Source: JAAYZH01 sp964479695
GTDB taxonomy: Bacteria; Bacillota; Clostridia; Saccharofermentanales; Fastidiosipilaceae
Length of the DNA: 64,000 nt
Assembly (NCBI GenBank): GCA_964479695.1
Contig: CAYZSO010000002.1
Location: 62,001-126,000, forward strand
Direction of reading: 5' to 3'
Shown here piece after piece: positions 25,164 to 35,106 of the stretch. The position numbers were made by a program, and so were the translations under genes. Position 1 is the stretch's first letter, and every line of letters begins with the position of its first letter. Below the pieces are notes generated by a model. It had not been told where the DNA came from and did not search any database. It worked only from the letters and a program-made list of their open reading frames with translations.

Positions 25164-26471
25164 TTACATGTGCACTTTGTCCAATAACAGCGCCAAATAA
25201 ATCAAAGCGCTGTCTTTGAGATTTCGCGGATCAAAGCCCGTCTTCTCCGCAAAATGGTTGATACGATTCTGCAGCGTATTTTTATGGATGAAAAGTTCGT
25301 CGGCGGCGGCTTTGATTGAGCCGTTATGGTCAAAATATGCCATCAGCATCCGACTCCAGCTCTCCTTCTCCTCAGCCGTACAATTATTGAAAATCCTGGC
25401 TACATAAGCCTCCCGACTCCGCTGCGGAATGTCATCCATGATTATTTCAATCCCAATATTGTTGTACCAAGAAACCGGCACACCGGGTCGGCACGCTTTC
25501 GTCGCTTGAAGCCACGCCGTATGCACACTCTTCGGTAGCTGCGCACCACTATGCGCACCACTATGCGCACCACTTTGCGCGCCACTTCGCGCACTCCTTG
25601 AGGCCGGACTGTGGGTAGCTGGCGTCGGAGAAGCCATGACCTGGGCGGCTTTGGCCGAAGAAAGTGTGCTCGGGGCGGCTTTGGCCTGAAAATTCGCAGT
25701 CGGAGCACCATCAACGCCGAGCTGCAAAACCACGTTCAGCCGCTCAGCCAACGCGAGAACCGCCTGAATCGTTCCGGCCAGGAGCCTCGCCTCATCGGGA
25801 ATCACGAGAACAAATCTTGTTGCATTCCTGGCGAGTGCAGCTCCCGCCACCTCACGAACAATGTCCAGCAAACCCTGCTCAATCTCCTCACGCGCTTGGC
25901 CGCCCCCTCCAGAATCCGTGTTGTGCCCAAAGTACAGGTCCATATCTGGACCAGCACCTTGGGTACAGACCTCCACCACAATCACCCGATGCGGCCTCCT
26001 GACATCGATCCCCCAATTCTCCCCCCGCCGCGCGAGCTGCTCGAGGTCAGTCGGCTCGCTGAAAATCCAATCGTCATAAAATTCCTTGCGCAGAAGTTCG
26101 TCTACGTGCTTTTGTTTCTGCAAATAATTGTCCGCCAGCATCAGCTCCGTCATCTTCCGAATAATCTGGCTATACTTCAAAATCTCCGCATAATTCCCGG
26201 TCACCCCGATGACCCCAATAATCCGCCCCTGAAACACCAGCGGCAGATTCAGCCCCTTCTTCGACCCGAAGTACTGGTCGTCATTCTCAATCAATAGCTC
26301 ATCCAGCTGCTCCGTGATAATCCTCCATGCTCCCTCATGAAATTGGCCAAAGCGCCCCTCATCCGTACTTGCTACGATGATTCCTTTTTCATCCATCAAA
26401 TTCACATGCTGCTTAATGATCACACTGATCTCATTAACAATTGCCATCGCGCTGGCTTGCGAAATCATCAT
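25164..26471 (-). CDS. CdaR-family sugar-diacid/glycerate transcriptional regulator
   Basis: A 435-residue activator. The N-terminal sugar-diacid-binding domain (ISVIIKQHVNLMDEKGIIVASTDEGRFGQFHEGA), a coiled linker and the C-terminal PucR-like helix-turn-helix (FDHNGSIKAAADELFIHKNTLQNRINHF) are clear. Between them lie unusual insertions: a GPDMDL segment encoded by a GGTCCATATCTGGACC palindrome at 25938, a SARSGAQSGAHSGAHSGAQ tandem, and two AKAA peptides encoded by copies of the dispersed motif (25650, 25680). I chose the ATG at 26471, preceded by GGAGGAACACG. It likely activates the permease and glycerate kinase genes in response to glycerate or a sugar acid. Confidence 0.9.
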   Translation of the reverse strand: MMISQASAMAIVNEISVIIKQHVNLMDEKGIIVASTDEGRFGQFHEGAWRIITEQLDELLIENDDQYFGSKKGLNLPLVFQGRIIGVIGVTGNYAEILKYSQIIRKMTELMLADNYLQKQKHVDELLRKEFYDDWIFSEPTDLEQLARRGENWGIDVRRPHRVIVVEVCTQGAGPDMDLYFGHNTDSGGGGQAREEIEQGLLDIVREVAGAALARNATRFVLVIPDEARLLAGTIQAVLALAERLNVVLQLGVDGAPTANFQAKAAPSTLSSAKAAQVMASPTPATHSPASRSARSGAQSGAHSGAHSGAQLPKSVHTAWLQATKACRPGVPVSWYNNIGIEIIMDDIPQRSREAYVARIFNNCTAEEKESWSRMLMAYFDHNGSIKAAADELFIHKNTLQNRINHFAEKTGFDPRNLKDSALIYLALLLDKVHM

Positions 26472-26806
26472 ATCTCGTGTTCCTCCATTAGGGTGTTGGG
26501 GCGGGGTGGTGTTGGTGGTGGGGTTTCGTGCGGCCAAAGCACTAGCCCTCACATTGGTCCATATTTAAACCTATTGATTCTCTTAATCCTCCAGCGGATT
26601 CTTCAGAGGATTCTCCGTTTGATAATCCGTTTGATACTCCTGCTGAAATTCCGTTTGATACTCCCGACAGTGTAGCAGATCGGCTACATCCGATGGAGCC
26701 TCCCGTTTTCGTACTTTTTGTGGGAATTTCTTCGTTTTTTGGGGCTTCTCAAGACCTTTTCCTTCGCTAAGCTTTAAGGTACTTCAACTGAAAGGATCTC
26801 TTCATC
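26472..26806. other. 335-bp divergent gap with short repeats
   Basis: It contains a G-rich tract (GGTGTTGGTGGTGGGG), one dispersed motif half-site (26532), one palindrome GGTCCATATTTAAACC (26556-26571) and four imperfect TCCGTTTGATACTCC units between 26600 and 26670. No gene is visible. Promoters for the CdaR-like gene and the divergent endonuclease-like gene should lie here. Confidence 0.5.
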
Positions 26807-27730
26807 ATGATTTTGCTTAGCCATTGGTCTGCAGCCCGCTTATGGAACATTCCTTATGCGACATCGTACTTTCGGCAACTCTTTACCAACCATAATTTCT
26901 ACACCGTCACCACCAAGGAGGAGAAGTATCTCGTCGGACCCGAAAATTGCGAGGTCTGTAAGATCTTACCGGCCGAAGGGTCTGCGGCTTCCCTTTGGGG
27001 TCACCACGTCGTCTCCGTCGAACATCTCTTCCTCCAGCTCTGCCACCTCTTAGGCGACGCCCTTCCTTCCATCCTCATGGGCTGCCTTCTCTGCAGCCGC
27101 GGTCCCAACGGTGAGCCACCGCTCACCACCGTCGAAAAGCTCAGCGAGTACGCCCTTAAGGCCAACTACATCAATGGTCGTCCCCGGGCCCTCTACGCCC
27201 TCACCTACATCAAGAACGGCTTCGAATCCCCCATGGAAATCCTCGTCTATATGACCTTCAGCCTCCCCTGCCGCTTGGGTGGACTCGGCTTCACCGACCT
27301 CAATCTAGTCTCTTGCGTGATCGCCATCACCCAGGAGGAAGCAGATGAGCTTGGCCAAAAATCCCTCTACCTCAAAGTGGACCTCTGCGACGAGATACAT
27401 AAACGAATCGTTGAGTATGACGGCGCTTTGTACCATAGTACTCCCGCGCAGAAAGAGCATGACGAAATCCGCCGCAAAATCCTCCGTAAGTATGGCTACG
27501 TCGTTCACGTCATTACCCGTGACGTCCTCGCCGACTATGCGCAGATCGGTACCATCTGCGACAACATGGCCGACGATATCAACCGTCGTGTCCGCATCCG
27601 CACACCCAAATTTGAGCCTTACTTCCGCTACATCCGTTCACTGTGCCCCAGACCGATTGAAGACGGCCCAGACGTCATGACCCTTTGGGAATTCCTCCGA
27701 AGTCTCAAGATCCGGGTCCGGCGGCTCTAG
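26807..27730 (+). CDS. Putative PD-(D/E)XK nuclease-like protein (DUF559/AbiEi-associated type)
   Basis: A 307-residue soluble protein. The C-terminal half has the restriction-endonuclease-like pattern ESPMEILVY, KVDLCDE, VEYDGALYH and ILRKYGYVVHVITRD seen in DUF559/Vsr-like domains; the conserved E..., D...EYDG are candidate catalytic acids. The N-terminal half resembles the extra domain found in proteins linked with AbiEi-type antitoxins, although I see no partner toxin next door. The ATG at 26807 follows AAAGGATC. It could be a solitary defence or repair nuclease. Codon use is very C-rich and ordered, unlike the repeats around it. Confidence 0.6.
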   Translation: MILLSHWSAARLWNIPYATSYFRQLFTNHNFYTVTTKEEKYLVGPENCEVCKILPAEGSAASLWGHHVVSVEHLFLQLCHLLGDALPSILMGCLLCSRGPNGEPPLTTVEKLSEYALKANYINGRPRALYALTYIKNGFESPMEILVYMTFSLPCRLGGLGFTDLNLVSCVIAITQEEADELGQKSLYLKVDLCDEIHKRIVEYDGALYHSTPAQKEHDEIRRKILRKYGYVVHVITRDVLADYAQIGTICDNMADDINRRVRIRTPKFEPYFRYIRSLCPRPIEDGPDVMTLWEFLRSLKIRVRRL

Positions 27731-28000
27731 CGTCTAACTTTTGACACATATTACGCATTGAATGCATTGAATGCATTCAATCGTAGGGTCTCCACGATCC
27801 TCCACGATTCACTTCGAAGCCTTCCAACCGAGGCTTATTTGGCATGTCCAATTGTCGCTTTTTCGCCTGACTCACGCCTATTTGAAAATCCTATTTGCCG
27901 CAAAACGTGGCAAACGGCAATCCGCGTTACCTAAGCCGTGAGGTTGACTTCGGCTGCAGGCCAGAAGAACATCGGCTGAAGCCCAGATATAAAAATATGC

Positions 28001-28250
28001 AGGTCCATATCTGGACCTCCTAATAGGCTTCGTACGGGATTTTCCCCGCCTGGGGCTCGATAGCAAAAATCGCTGGTCCATATCTGGACCTCTATATGGG
28101 CTACATGCAATGTCAATCCGACTTGTATACCAGCCGGCGAAATTTGCTGGTCCAGATATGGACCTGTAAATAGGCTACAGCCAAAAAAGGCCCCCCAAGT
28201 CAACTTGGGGGGCCCGTCGAGGCGTAATTCACAGGTTTAAATATGGACCT
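28001..28250. repeat. Array of four GGTCCATATCTGGACC palindromes with 74-bp period
   Basis: Palindromes at 28001-28018, 28075-28090, 28149-28164 and a degenerate AGGTTTAAATATGGACCT at 28233-28250 are spaced 74, 74 and 85 bp. Each of the first three is followed by a shared TAATAGGCTAC-like tail, so the repeat unit is near 30 bp with unrelated ~44-bp spacers. Two more members are at 25938 (inside the regulator gene) and 26556. The 604-bp gap 27731-28334 holds this array, a GAATGCATTGAATGCATTC repeat near 27760 and the opp terminator; no gene is visible. Confidence 0.75.
28183..28214 (-). terminator. Rho-independent terminator of the opp operon
   Basis: GGCCCCCCAAGT (28189-28200) pairs perfectly with ACTTGGGGGGCC (28203-28214). 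On the minus strand it is followed by TTTTTT (28188-28183). It lies 120 bp beyond the oppA stop codon and between members of the palindrome array. Confidence 0.85.
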
Positions 28251-28334
28251 GCGCATTCGCCATCAGCATTTCAGCTGACGGCGCATCAGCCACCAGCAGC
28301 CACCAGCAGCCACCACCAGCCGGCCACCGACATA

Positions 28335-30227
28335 TTAGCCGATGGTCGTGTGCATGAAGTACTTGTACCCCAGAGGATTCGAGTAGAAGCCTTTGACGTC
28401 TTTGTTCAACATGTAAAGGTCGGTGTAGTAGTAAATCGGCGTGATTGCGCCGGTGCTCATGAGCAGGTCTTCGGCGACGTGCATCATGGCGTAGCGCTGT
28501 TCGGCGTCGGTGGTGGATTTGATCTGCGAGATGAGCCTGTCGTAGGTTTCAGCCCAGGTCGCGTTTTCGACTTTGTAGTCTACACCGAACGGTGTGAGGT
28601 CGAGGCTGTAGAGACCCAAGGCAGCGTGGTCGCCCTTGCCAACTTGGATGTCGTTGTTGCCGGAACCGGATGTCCACATATCCAGGAAGGACATGGGGTC
28701 ATTGTAGTCTGCAACCCAACCGTTACGGGCAACGTCGAAGTTACCGTCTTTACGGGTGTTCAGGAAGGTGTTCCACTCCTGGTTCTCCAGGTTCATGGTG
28801 ATGCCTACGGCGGCCAAAGCACTCTGCAGGTACTCGCCGATGGCTTTGTGACCTTCACTCGTGTTGTAGAGATAGTTCAGTGTCGGGACATTGGTGAACT
28901 GCTGTGTGGCTTCATCGAAGTCATAGTACTTCTTCAGCGTCTCGATTGCGGAAGCGTAGTTGGCTTCGGTCGCGTCAACAGAAACATTGTAGTAGCCGGG
29001 ATAATCTGCATTGTGGCCGGCGTTCTTGTAGAACTCGGTACCATCAGGTTCGGTCATACCCATCGCTACGAAGGACGATGCAGGAACCTGACCGCCTTGG
29101 GCAATGTCGTTCACGATGTAGTTGCGGTCGAAGAGCAAGCTGATCGCATTGCGTACTTCTTGCTCAGCGGCTTCTTTTTCCACACCGGTCAAGGTAGAAG
29201 TGGAAGGCAAAAGCTCAGAGTTGACATTCCAACAGACATAATAGGTGCCGATTTGGCCGGCAATGAAGAACTCATCGGGATACTCTGTTTTCAGAGCGGC
29301 AATTTCATTCGTAGGAACATCATCGATCAACTGCCATGCGCCATTTCTGAAGTTGGACAGCATGTTGTTGGAATCGTCAGACAGATAGAACTTGATCTCA
29401 TCCATCGTAACCGTAGCAGCATCGACATAGTCAGGATTCTTCTGGAGCGTAATCACGCTGTTGTGTTCCCAACTGGTCATCTTGTAAGGACCATTGCCGA
29501 CGTACGTGGAAGGATCAGTTGCCCAAGTTTCGTCGGCAACAACGTCTTCACGGACAGGGAAAAAGGTCGGGAATGCCAAGAGCTCATTCCAATAAGTGGC
29601 GGCATTTGACAAGACAACTTGGAGATGCGTGTCATCTGTGGCGGTGACATTCAGCTGGGCACCTTCAACCGGCGGATCAGCCCAAACATCGGCATAACCA
29701 TCGATCAGCTCAAACATGTAGCCATAGTCGGCGGCCAGCTCTTGAGAAGCAGCGCGCTTCCAGGCGAATTCGAAGTCTTTGGCCGTAACAGGCTGACCAT
29801 CAGACCACTTCAAACCATCGCGGAGCTCATAGACATAGGTAACTTTGCCATCAGCGCCAACGACGCCCTCAGGAAGTTCCTTCGCGGCATCAGCCACAAT
29901 ATTGAACTTGCCATCAGCATCTTTTTCCCATCTGGCCAGACCGGAAAAAAGGTGGATAATCATCGTTGCACCATCAACTGCGGAGTTGAGGGCAGGATCG
30001 AGGTTGTCAGGTTCAGACGCCAATGACACGGCCAAAGACTGGCCCGTCACAGGCTCCCCTGCAGTGGTGGTTCCTTCTGTTCCGCCGGCAGTCGTGCCAG
30101 GTGTGGTTTCACCCGCAACTGTAGTTCCGCCAGTCGTACCACCGGTTGTGGTTCCGGTCGTATTACCGCAAGCGGCAGTGGCCAAAACCATCGACAGCGA
30201 CAGAAGCATTGCTAATACTTTCTTCAT
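28335..30227 (-). CDS. oppA: Oligopeptide ABC transporter, substrate-binding lipoprotein
   Basis: A 630-residue SBP family 5 lipoprotein: signal peptide MKKVLAMLLSLSMVLATAA, lipobox cysteine in ATACGN, then a Thr/Gly linker of TTGGTTGG repeats before the binding domain (SLASEPDNLDPALNS, YELRDGLKWSDGQPVTAKDFEFAWKRA). The ATG at 30227 follows AAAGGAAG. It captures peptides or related solutes outside the membrane for OppBCDF. It is the last gene of the operon; the 110-bp gap to oppF contains a 31-bp direct duplication with AAATGAGTTACCCTCCAAA. Confidence 0.95.
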   Translation of the reverse strand: MKKVLAMLLSLSMVLATAACGNTTGTTTGGTTGGTTVAGETTPGTTAGGTEGTTTAGEPVTGQSLAVSLASEPDNLDPALNSAVDGATMIIHLFSGLARWEKDADGKFNIVADAAKELPEGVVGADGKVTYVYELRDGLKWSDGQPVTAKDFEFAWKRAASQELAADYGYMFELIDGYADVWADPPVEGAQLNVTATDDTHLQVVLSNAATYWNELLAFPTFFPVREDVVADETWATDPSTYVGNGPYKMTSWEHNSVITLQKNPDYVDAATVTMDEIKFYLSDDSNNMLSNFRNGAWQLIDDVPTNEIAALKTEYPDEFFIAGQIGTYYVCWNVNSELLPSTSTLTGVEKEAAEQEVRNAISLLFDRNYIVNDIAQGGQVPASSFVAMGMTEPDGTEFYKNAGHNADYPGYYNVSVDATEANYASAIETLKKYYDFDEATQQFTNVPTLNYLYNTSEGHKAIGEYLQSALAAVGITMNLENQEWNTFLNTRKDGNFDVARNGWVADYNDPMSFLDMWTSGSGNNDIQVGKGDHAALGLYSLDLTPFGVDYKVENATWAETYDRLISQIKSTTDAEQRYAMMHVAEDLLMSTGAITPIYYYTDLYMLNKDVKGFYSNPLGYKYFMHTTIG

Positions 30228-30337
30228 TCTTTTTCTTCCTTTCACAAGGTACTTATTCCAAACGCGCGTTTCCACGCGTAGAAACCAAATGAGTTACCCT
30301 CCAAACGAGTTAATCTGCAAATGAGTTACCCTCCAAA

Positions 30338-31326
30338 TTAGTTAATCTCCTCGATTCGGTGGCAAGCCGCGAAATGATCGGTCTCAATTTCGCGGAATTG
30401 AGGTTCTTCCTGGGCGCAGCGCTCGATTGCGTAGGGGCAACGAGTCCGGAAACGGCAACCGGATGGCGCATTCAAGGGACTGGGGATATCGCCTTCCAGA
30501 ACGATGCGTTTATGCGCACGCGCAATTTGCGGATCCGGCTGCGGCACCGCTGAGATCAGCGATTTCGAGTACGGATGGAGGGGTTTCGTGTAGATCTTCT
30601 CGGCAGGTGCAAGTTCCGCCATTTTGCCCAAGTACATAACGGCAATACGGTCAGAAATGTGCCGCACCACGAGGAGGTCGTGCGCAATGAAGAGATAGGT
30701 CAGACCGAGCTTATCTTGCAGTTCATCAAACATATTGATGACCTGGGCTTGGATCGAGACATCGAGTGCGGAGACAGGTTCGTCAGCGACGATGAAGTCA
30801 GGATCTACGGCCAAAGCCCGCGCGATCCCAATTCGTTGTCTTTGGCCACCTGAGAATTCGTGTGCGTAGCGAGCGGCGTGTTCGTTGTTGAGGCCGACAT
30901 GGTCCATCAGTTCATAGATGCGAGCCATGCGCTCTTTCGGATCCTTATAAGTCTTGTGGATGTCCAGAGGCTCGCCGATGATGTCCGCAACTGTCATACG
31001 GGGATTCAGCGAAGAGTAAGGATCTTGGAAAACCATAGTCGCCTTCTTACGGAATTCGTTGACGTCGGCTTTTGTCTTGATCTCGTGACCCTTGTAGAAA
31101 ATTTGGCCGCCGGTGGGTTCATAGAGGTGCAGTAACGAGCGGCCAACCGTCGTTTTGCCACAACCGGACTCGCCGACAAGGCCCAACGTTTCGCCCTGTT
31201 TAATGGCGAAGGAAACACCGTCCACAGCCTTCAAGGGCTTGGAACTAAACATGCCGGTGTTGATATCAAAATATTGCTTCAGATCTCTGACTTCAACCAG
31301 AGGTGTCTGATTCTTATCGAAGGCCA

Positions 31327-31327
<1 letters not shown>
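30338..31327 (-). CDS. oppF: Oligopeptide ABC transporter ATP-binding protein OppF
   Basis: A 329-residue ATPase with Walker A GESGCGKTT, signature FSGGQRQRIGIARAL, Walker B FIVADEPVSALDVS and the C-terminal oligopeptide-type tail with CPYAIERCAQEEP. It energises peptide import with OppD. The start codon overlaps the oppD stop (TGATG), and AGGAGGTGA lies upstream within oppD. Confidence 0.96.
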
Positions 31328-32493
<1,166 letters not shown>

Positions 32494-32509
32494 TTTTCGT
32501 CTCCTCCTC

Positions 32510-33568
32510 TCAGGTATTCAGTTTCGGGTCGAATGCGTCACGAAGGCCGTCACCCAGCAAGTTCAGCGACAAAACAATCAGCGAAATCACAACCGCCGGA
32601 ATAATCAGGCGATACGCGTAAGAAGAAATACCATTAAGAGCATCTGAGGCCAGAGACCCCAGTGACGGCATCGGCGCGTTCACGCCAAGGCCCAGAAATG
32701 AGAGATAACTCTCGGTAAAGATTGCGTTCGGAATCTGCAGCGCGGTCGAAATGATGACAACGCTGATCGAGTTCGGAATCAAGTGTTTGCGAATAATCCA
32801 GCTGGCTCCGGCACCCGAAGCTCTCGCTGCCAGCACGTACTCTTGCTCCTTGAGCGAGAGAATCTGACCACGAATCAGGCGGGCCATCGAAACCCAGTAT
32901 AGGAGTGCGAAGACGATGAACAGACTGATGATGTTGGACCCGATTTTGGCCAAAACAGTCCCCTCCAGGCGATCTTGCAAAGTCACCCGCAAAATGGAAG
33001 CCAGCAAGATACACATCAACGTATCCGGCAGCGAGTAGATGACATCAACAATTCGCATGATGAAAAGGTCCACTTTGCCGCCCAAATAGCCCGCAATGGA
33101 GCCAACGGTCATACCGATAACCAGCACGATGATGCTGGCGAAGAAACCAACCGCCAAGGAAATGCGCGTGCCGTAGACAATGCGGATGAAATAATCGCGG
33201 CCTGCGGAATCCGTGCCGAAAATGTGCGGGAAAACCGTCTCACCATTCTCAATCCTGGTAAGTTCCGTTCTGCCATATTCAAACGGTGCCAAGTTATTAA
33301 ACGAAGGGTCAACCGGCTTACCCGGCCTGACACCCAACTGCGCATCATAGGAGTAAGGCCAGAACATCGGGATAAAAACGGAAGCCAGCGTAATGACGAT
33401 GATGATAATCAAGCTGACGGTCGCGACCTTGTTCTTGAAGAGGCGGCGCATTCCGTCCTTGAAGAAAGTAGAAGACTCACGGTGCGTAACCATGTATTCT
33501 TTGTCTTTGGCCGAAGCCGGCATGAACGAGTCTAGATTGACGTGGAGACTAAAAGGATTTGTTTTCAT
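32510..33568 (-). CDS. oppC: Oligopeptide ABC transporter permease OppC
   Basis: A 352-residue inner-membrane permease with a cytoplasmic N terminus, five or six transmembrane segments and the EAA loop near AARASGAGASWIIRKHLIPNSI. It is the partner of OppB. The start follows AGGGGGAG. It is 12 nt after oppB. Confidence 0.94.
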   Translation of the reverse strand: MKTNPFSLHVNLDSFMPASAKDKEYMVTHRESSTFFKDGMRRLFKNKVATVSLIIIIVITLASVFIPMFWPYSYDAQLGVRPGKPVDPSFNNLAPFEYGRTELTRIENGETVFPHIFGTDSAGRDYFIRIVYGTRISLAVGFFASIIVLVIGMTVGSIAGYLGGKVDLFIMRIVDVIYSLPDTLMCILLASILRVTLQDRLEGTVLAKIGSNIISLFIVFALLYWVSMARLIRGQILSLKEQEYVLAARASGAGASWIIRKHLIPNSISVVIISTALQIPNAIFTESYLSFLGLGVNAPMPSLGSLASDALNGISSYAYRLIIPAVVISLIVLSLNLLGDGLRDAFDPKLNT

Positions 33569-33580
33569 GTGCTGCTCCCC

Positions 33581-34510
33581 CTATTCCAATGTGATTCTGG
33601 GATCTACTACCTTATAAAGGATGTCTGACACCAGATTCATCACGACGATAAGGCTTGCAAGTACAATGGTTGTCCCCATGATCAGAGGGTAATCGCGCCC
33701 ATTAATACTTCTGACGAAAGCTCGGCCGATTCCCGGCACGGCAAAAATTTGTTCCACCACCAGCGAACCGGTGACAATATACGCCAACATCGGGCCGAAA
33801 TAGGTAATAACCGGTAGAATTGCATTTTTCAGCGCGTGGCCAAAGACGATATTCAGCGAGGATACACCCTTTGCTCTGGCTGTGCGGATGTAGTCTTGTC
33901 CCAACACATCAAGCATGGATGACCGGGTTAGGCGCGTAATATACGCCATCGGATAGAGGGCCAGTGTAATAATCGGCAGCACGAGTCCTCCCGGCTCCGC
34001 CCCGTTTGCCGGGAACCAGCCCAATTTCACTGAGAAGGCCACAAGCAGCAAGGAGCCCATGATAAAAGAAGGCATAGAAACAAAGGCTGTTGTGATGACC
34101 ATGATGACTTTATCCAAAATCGTGTTGCGGCGAATCGCGGCCACCGCACCCAAGACTAATCCACTAACCAGAGCAATCCCCGCGGCAATCAGACCCAATT
34201 TCATCGAGGTCCGCATACCGTCTGAGATAATATCGGAAACCATGCGTCCGCGCTGTTTCAGCGACGGGCCGAAGTCAAATTTCGTTACAATGTCTTTTAA
34301 ATAGGTGATATACTGTTCAAAAAGCGGCTTATCCAAACCGTACTTCGCTTCCAATGCCGCCATCACTTGGGGCGACACGGCCTTTTCACTTAGGAACGGC
34401 CCCCCCGGAACAGCACGCATCGCGAAGAAGGTAATCGTAATAACCACCCAAACCGTCATCAATGCCAGGCCCAATCGCTTCAGGATGTAGACCAACGTCT
34501 TCGAATTCAC
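33581..34510 (-). CDS. oppB: Oligopeptide ABC transporter permease OppB
   Basis: A 309-residue permease with six segments, the family start YILKRLGLALMTVWVVITITFF and the EAA-type loop ARAKGVSSLNIVFGHALKNAILPV. The start codon is GTG at 34510, preceded by GGTGGA. It is the first gene of opp, with its promoter in the 596-bp divergent gap to pflB. Confidence 0.94.
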   Translation of the reverse strand: MNSKTLVYILKRLGLALMTVWVVITITFFAMRAVPGGPFLSEKAVSPQVMAALEAKYGLDKPLFEQYITYLKDIVTKFDFGPSLKQRGRMVSDIISDGMRTSMKLGLIAAGIALVSGLVLGAVAAIRRNTILDKVIMVITTAFVSMPSFIMGSLLLVAFSVKLGWFPANGAEPGGLVLPIITLALYPMAYITRLTRSSMLDVLGQDYIRTARAKGVSSLNIVFGHALKNAILPVITYFGPMLAYIVTGSLVVEQIFAVPGIGRAFVRSINGRDYPLIMGTTIVLASLIVVMNLVSDILYKVVDPRITLE

Positions 34511-35106
34511 TATTTTTCCACCAGTCCTGTGATTTATCTGAGAAATAACGATACGCTATAGTGCTAGGCGTTTTAATCACTCCAGATTCTGTTAATTATA
34601 GCGGCTCAGAGCAGTCTCGGACGGAGAGAGCTGATTTTGCCTCGGATGGGCAGAATTCGTTAAGTTTTCTGTATCTTTTTCGTGAATTTTTTATCTTCAA
34701 TACCCCTGGGGACTGTCGCAAGGGCTTTTACAATCGTTCATAATTTAGCGAGAATTGCCCAGCTGGCTTTGGCCAAAGCCACCCCCAACAACCTCACCCA
34801 ACATCACCACCCACATCCTCACCCACATCGACGGCTCCTGAGCCCCCCTGCTCCCCACCCAAGATTTACCCAACATCACTTGTTATCTGTTGGCAGATCA
34901 CATGATCAGACTAGTTTATCCGGAGTTTTCGTGATGCGGGTCACGGTCCAAACGTTAATTAGTCATTCTTGACTTATTTATTGTTCCAAATCATAGTCTC
35001 GGGCACCTGAACGACCTATGATGAACACGTAAATTCTTAACAAGAAACGAACACAAGAGACTAACACAAGAAGCCAACGAGAAGTCGCTGACACGAAGGA
35101 GACGAA
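34511..35106. other. 596-bp divergent regulatory gap between oppB and pflB
   Basis: It contains a full motif copy (TTTGGCCAAAGCCACCCCC at 34768), a C/A-rich stretch with ACCCACATC and ACCCAACATC repeats at about 34800-34870, and a candidate pflB -35 TTGACT at about 34970 with a weak -10. Further on is an AACACAAGA repeat. I see no gene, terminator or clear FNR/Rex box. Confidence 0.45.

Noticed and set aside
25164..26552. Longer start for the CdaR-like regulator
   Set aside because: The upstream 27 codons are low-complexity and lack a ribosome site; ATG 26471 has GGAGGAAC and matches the family start.
28001..28250. Possible small CRISPR array
   Set aside because: Only four units, repeats diverge, the last is degenerate, spacers differ in length, the same palindrome occurs elsewhere singly and inside a gene, and no cas genes are in the window.
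34900..35000. FNR or Rex box upstream of pflB
   Set aside because: No TTGAT-N4-ATCAA or TTGTGAA-type inverted repeat could be found; only a TTGACT hexamer and short AT-rich sequence.
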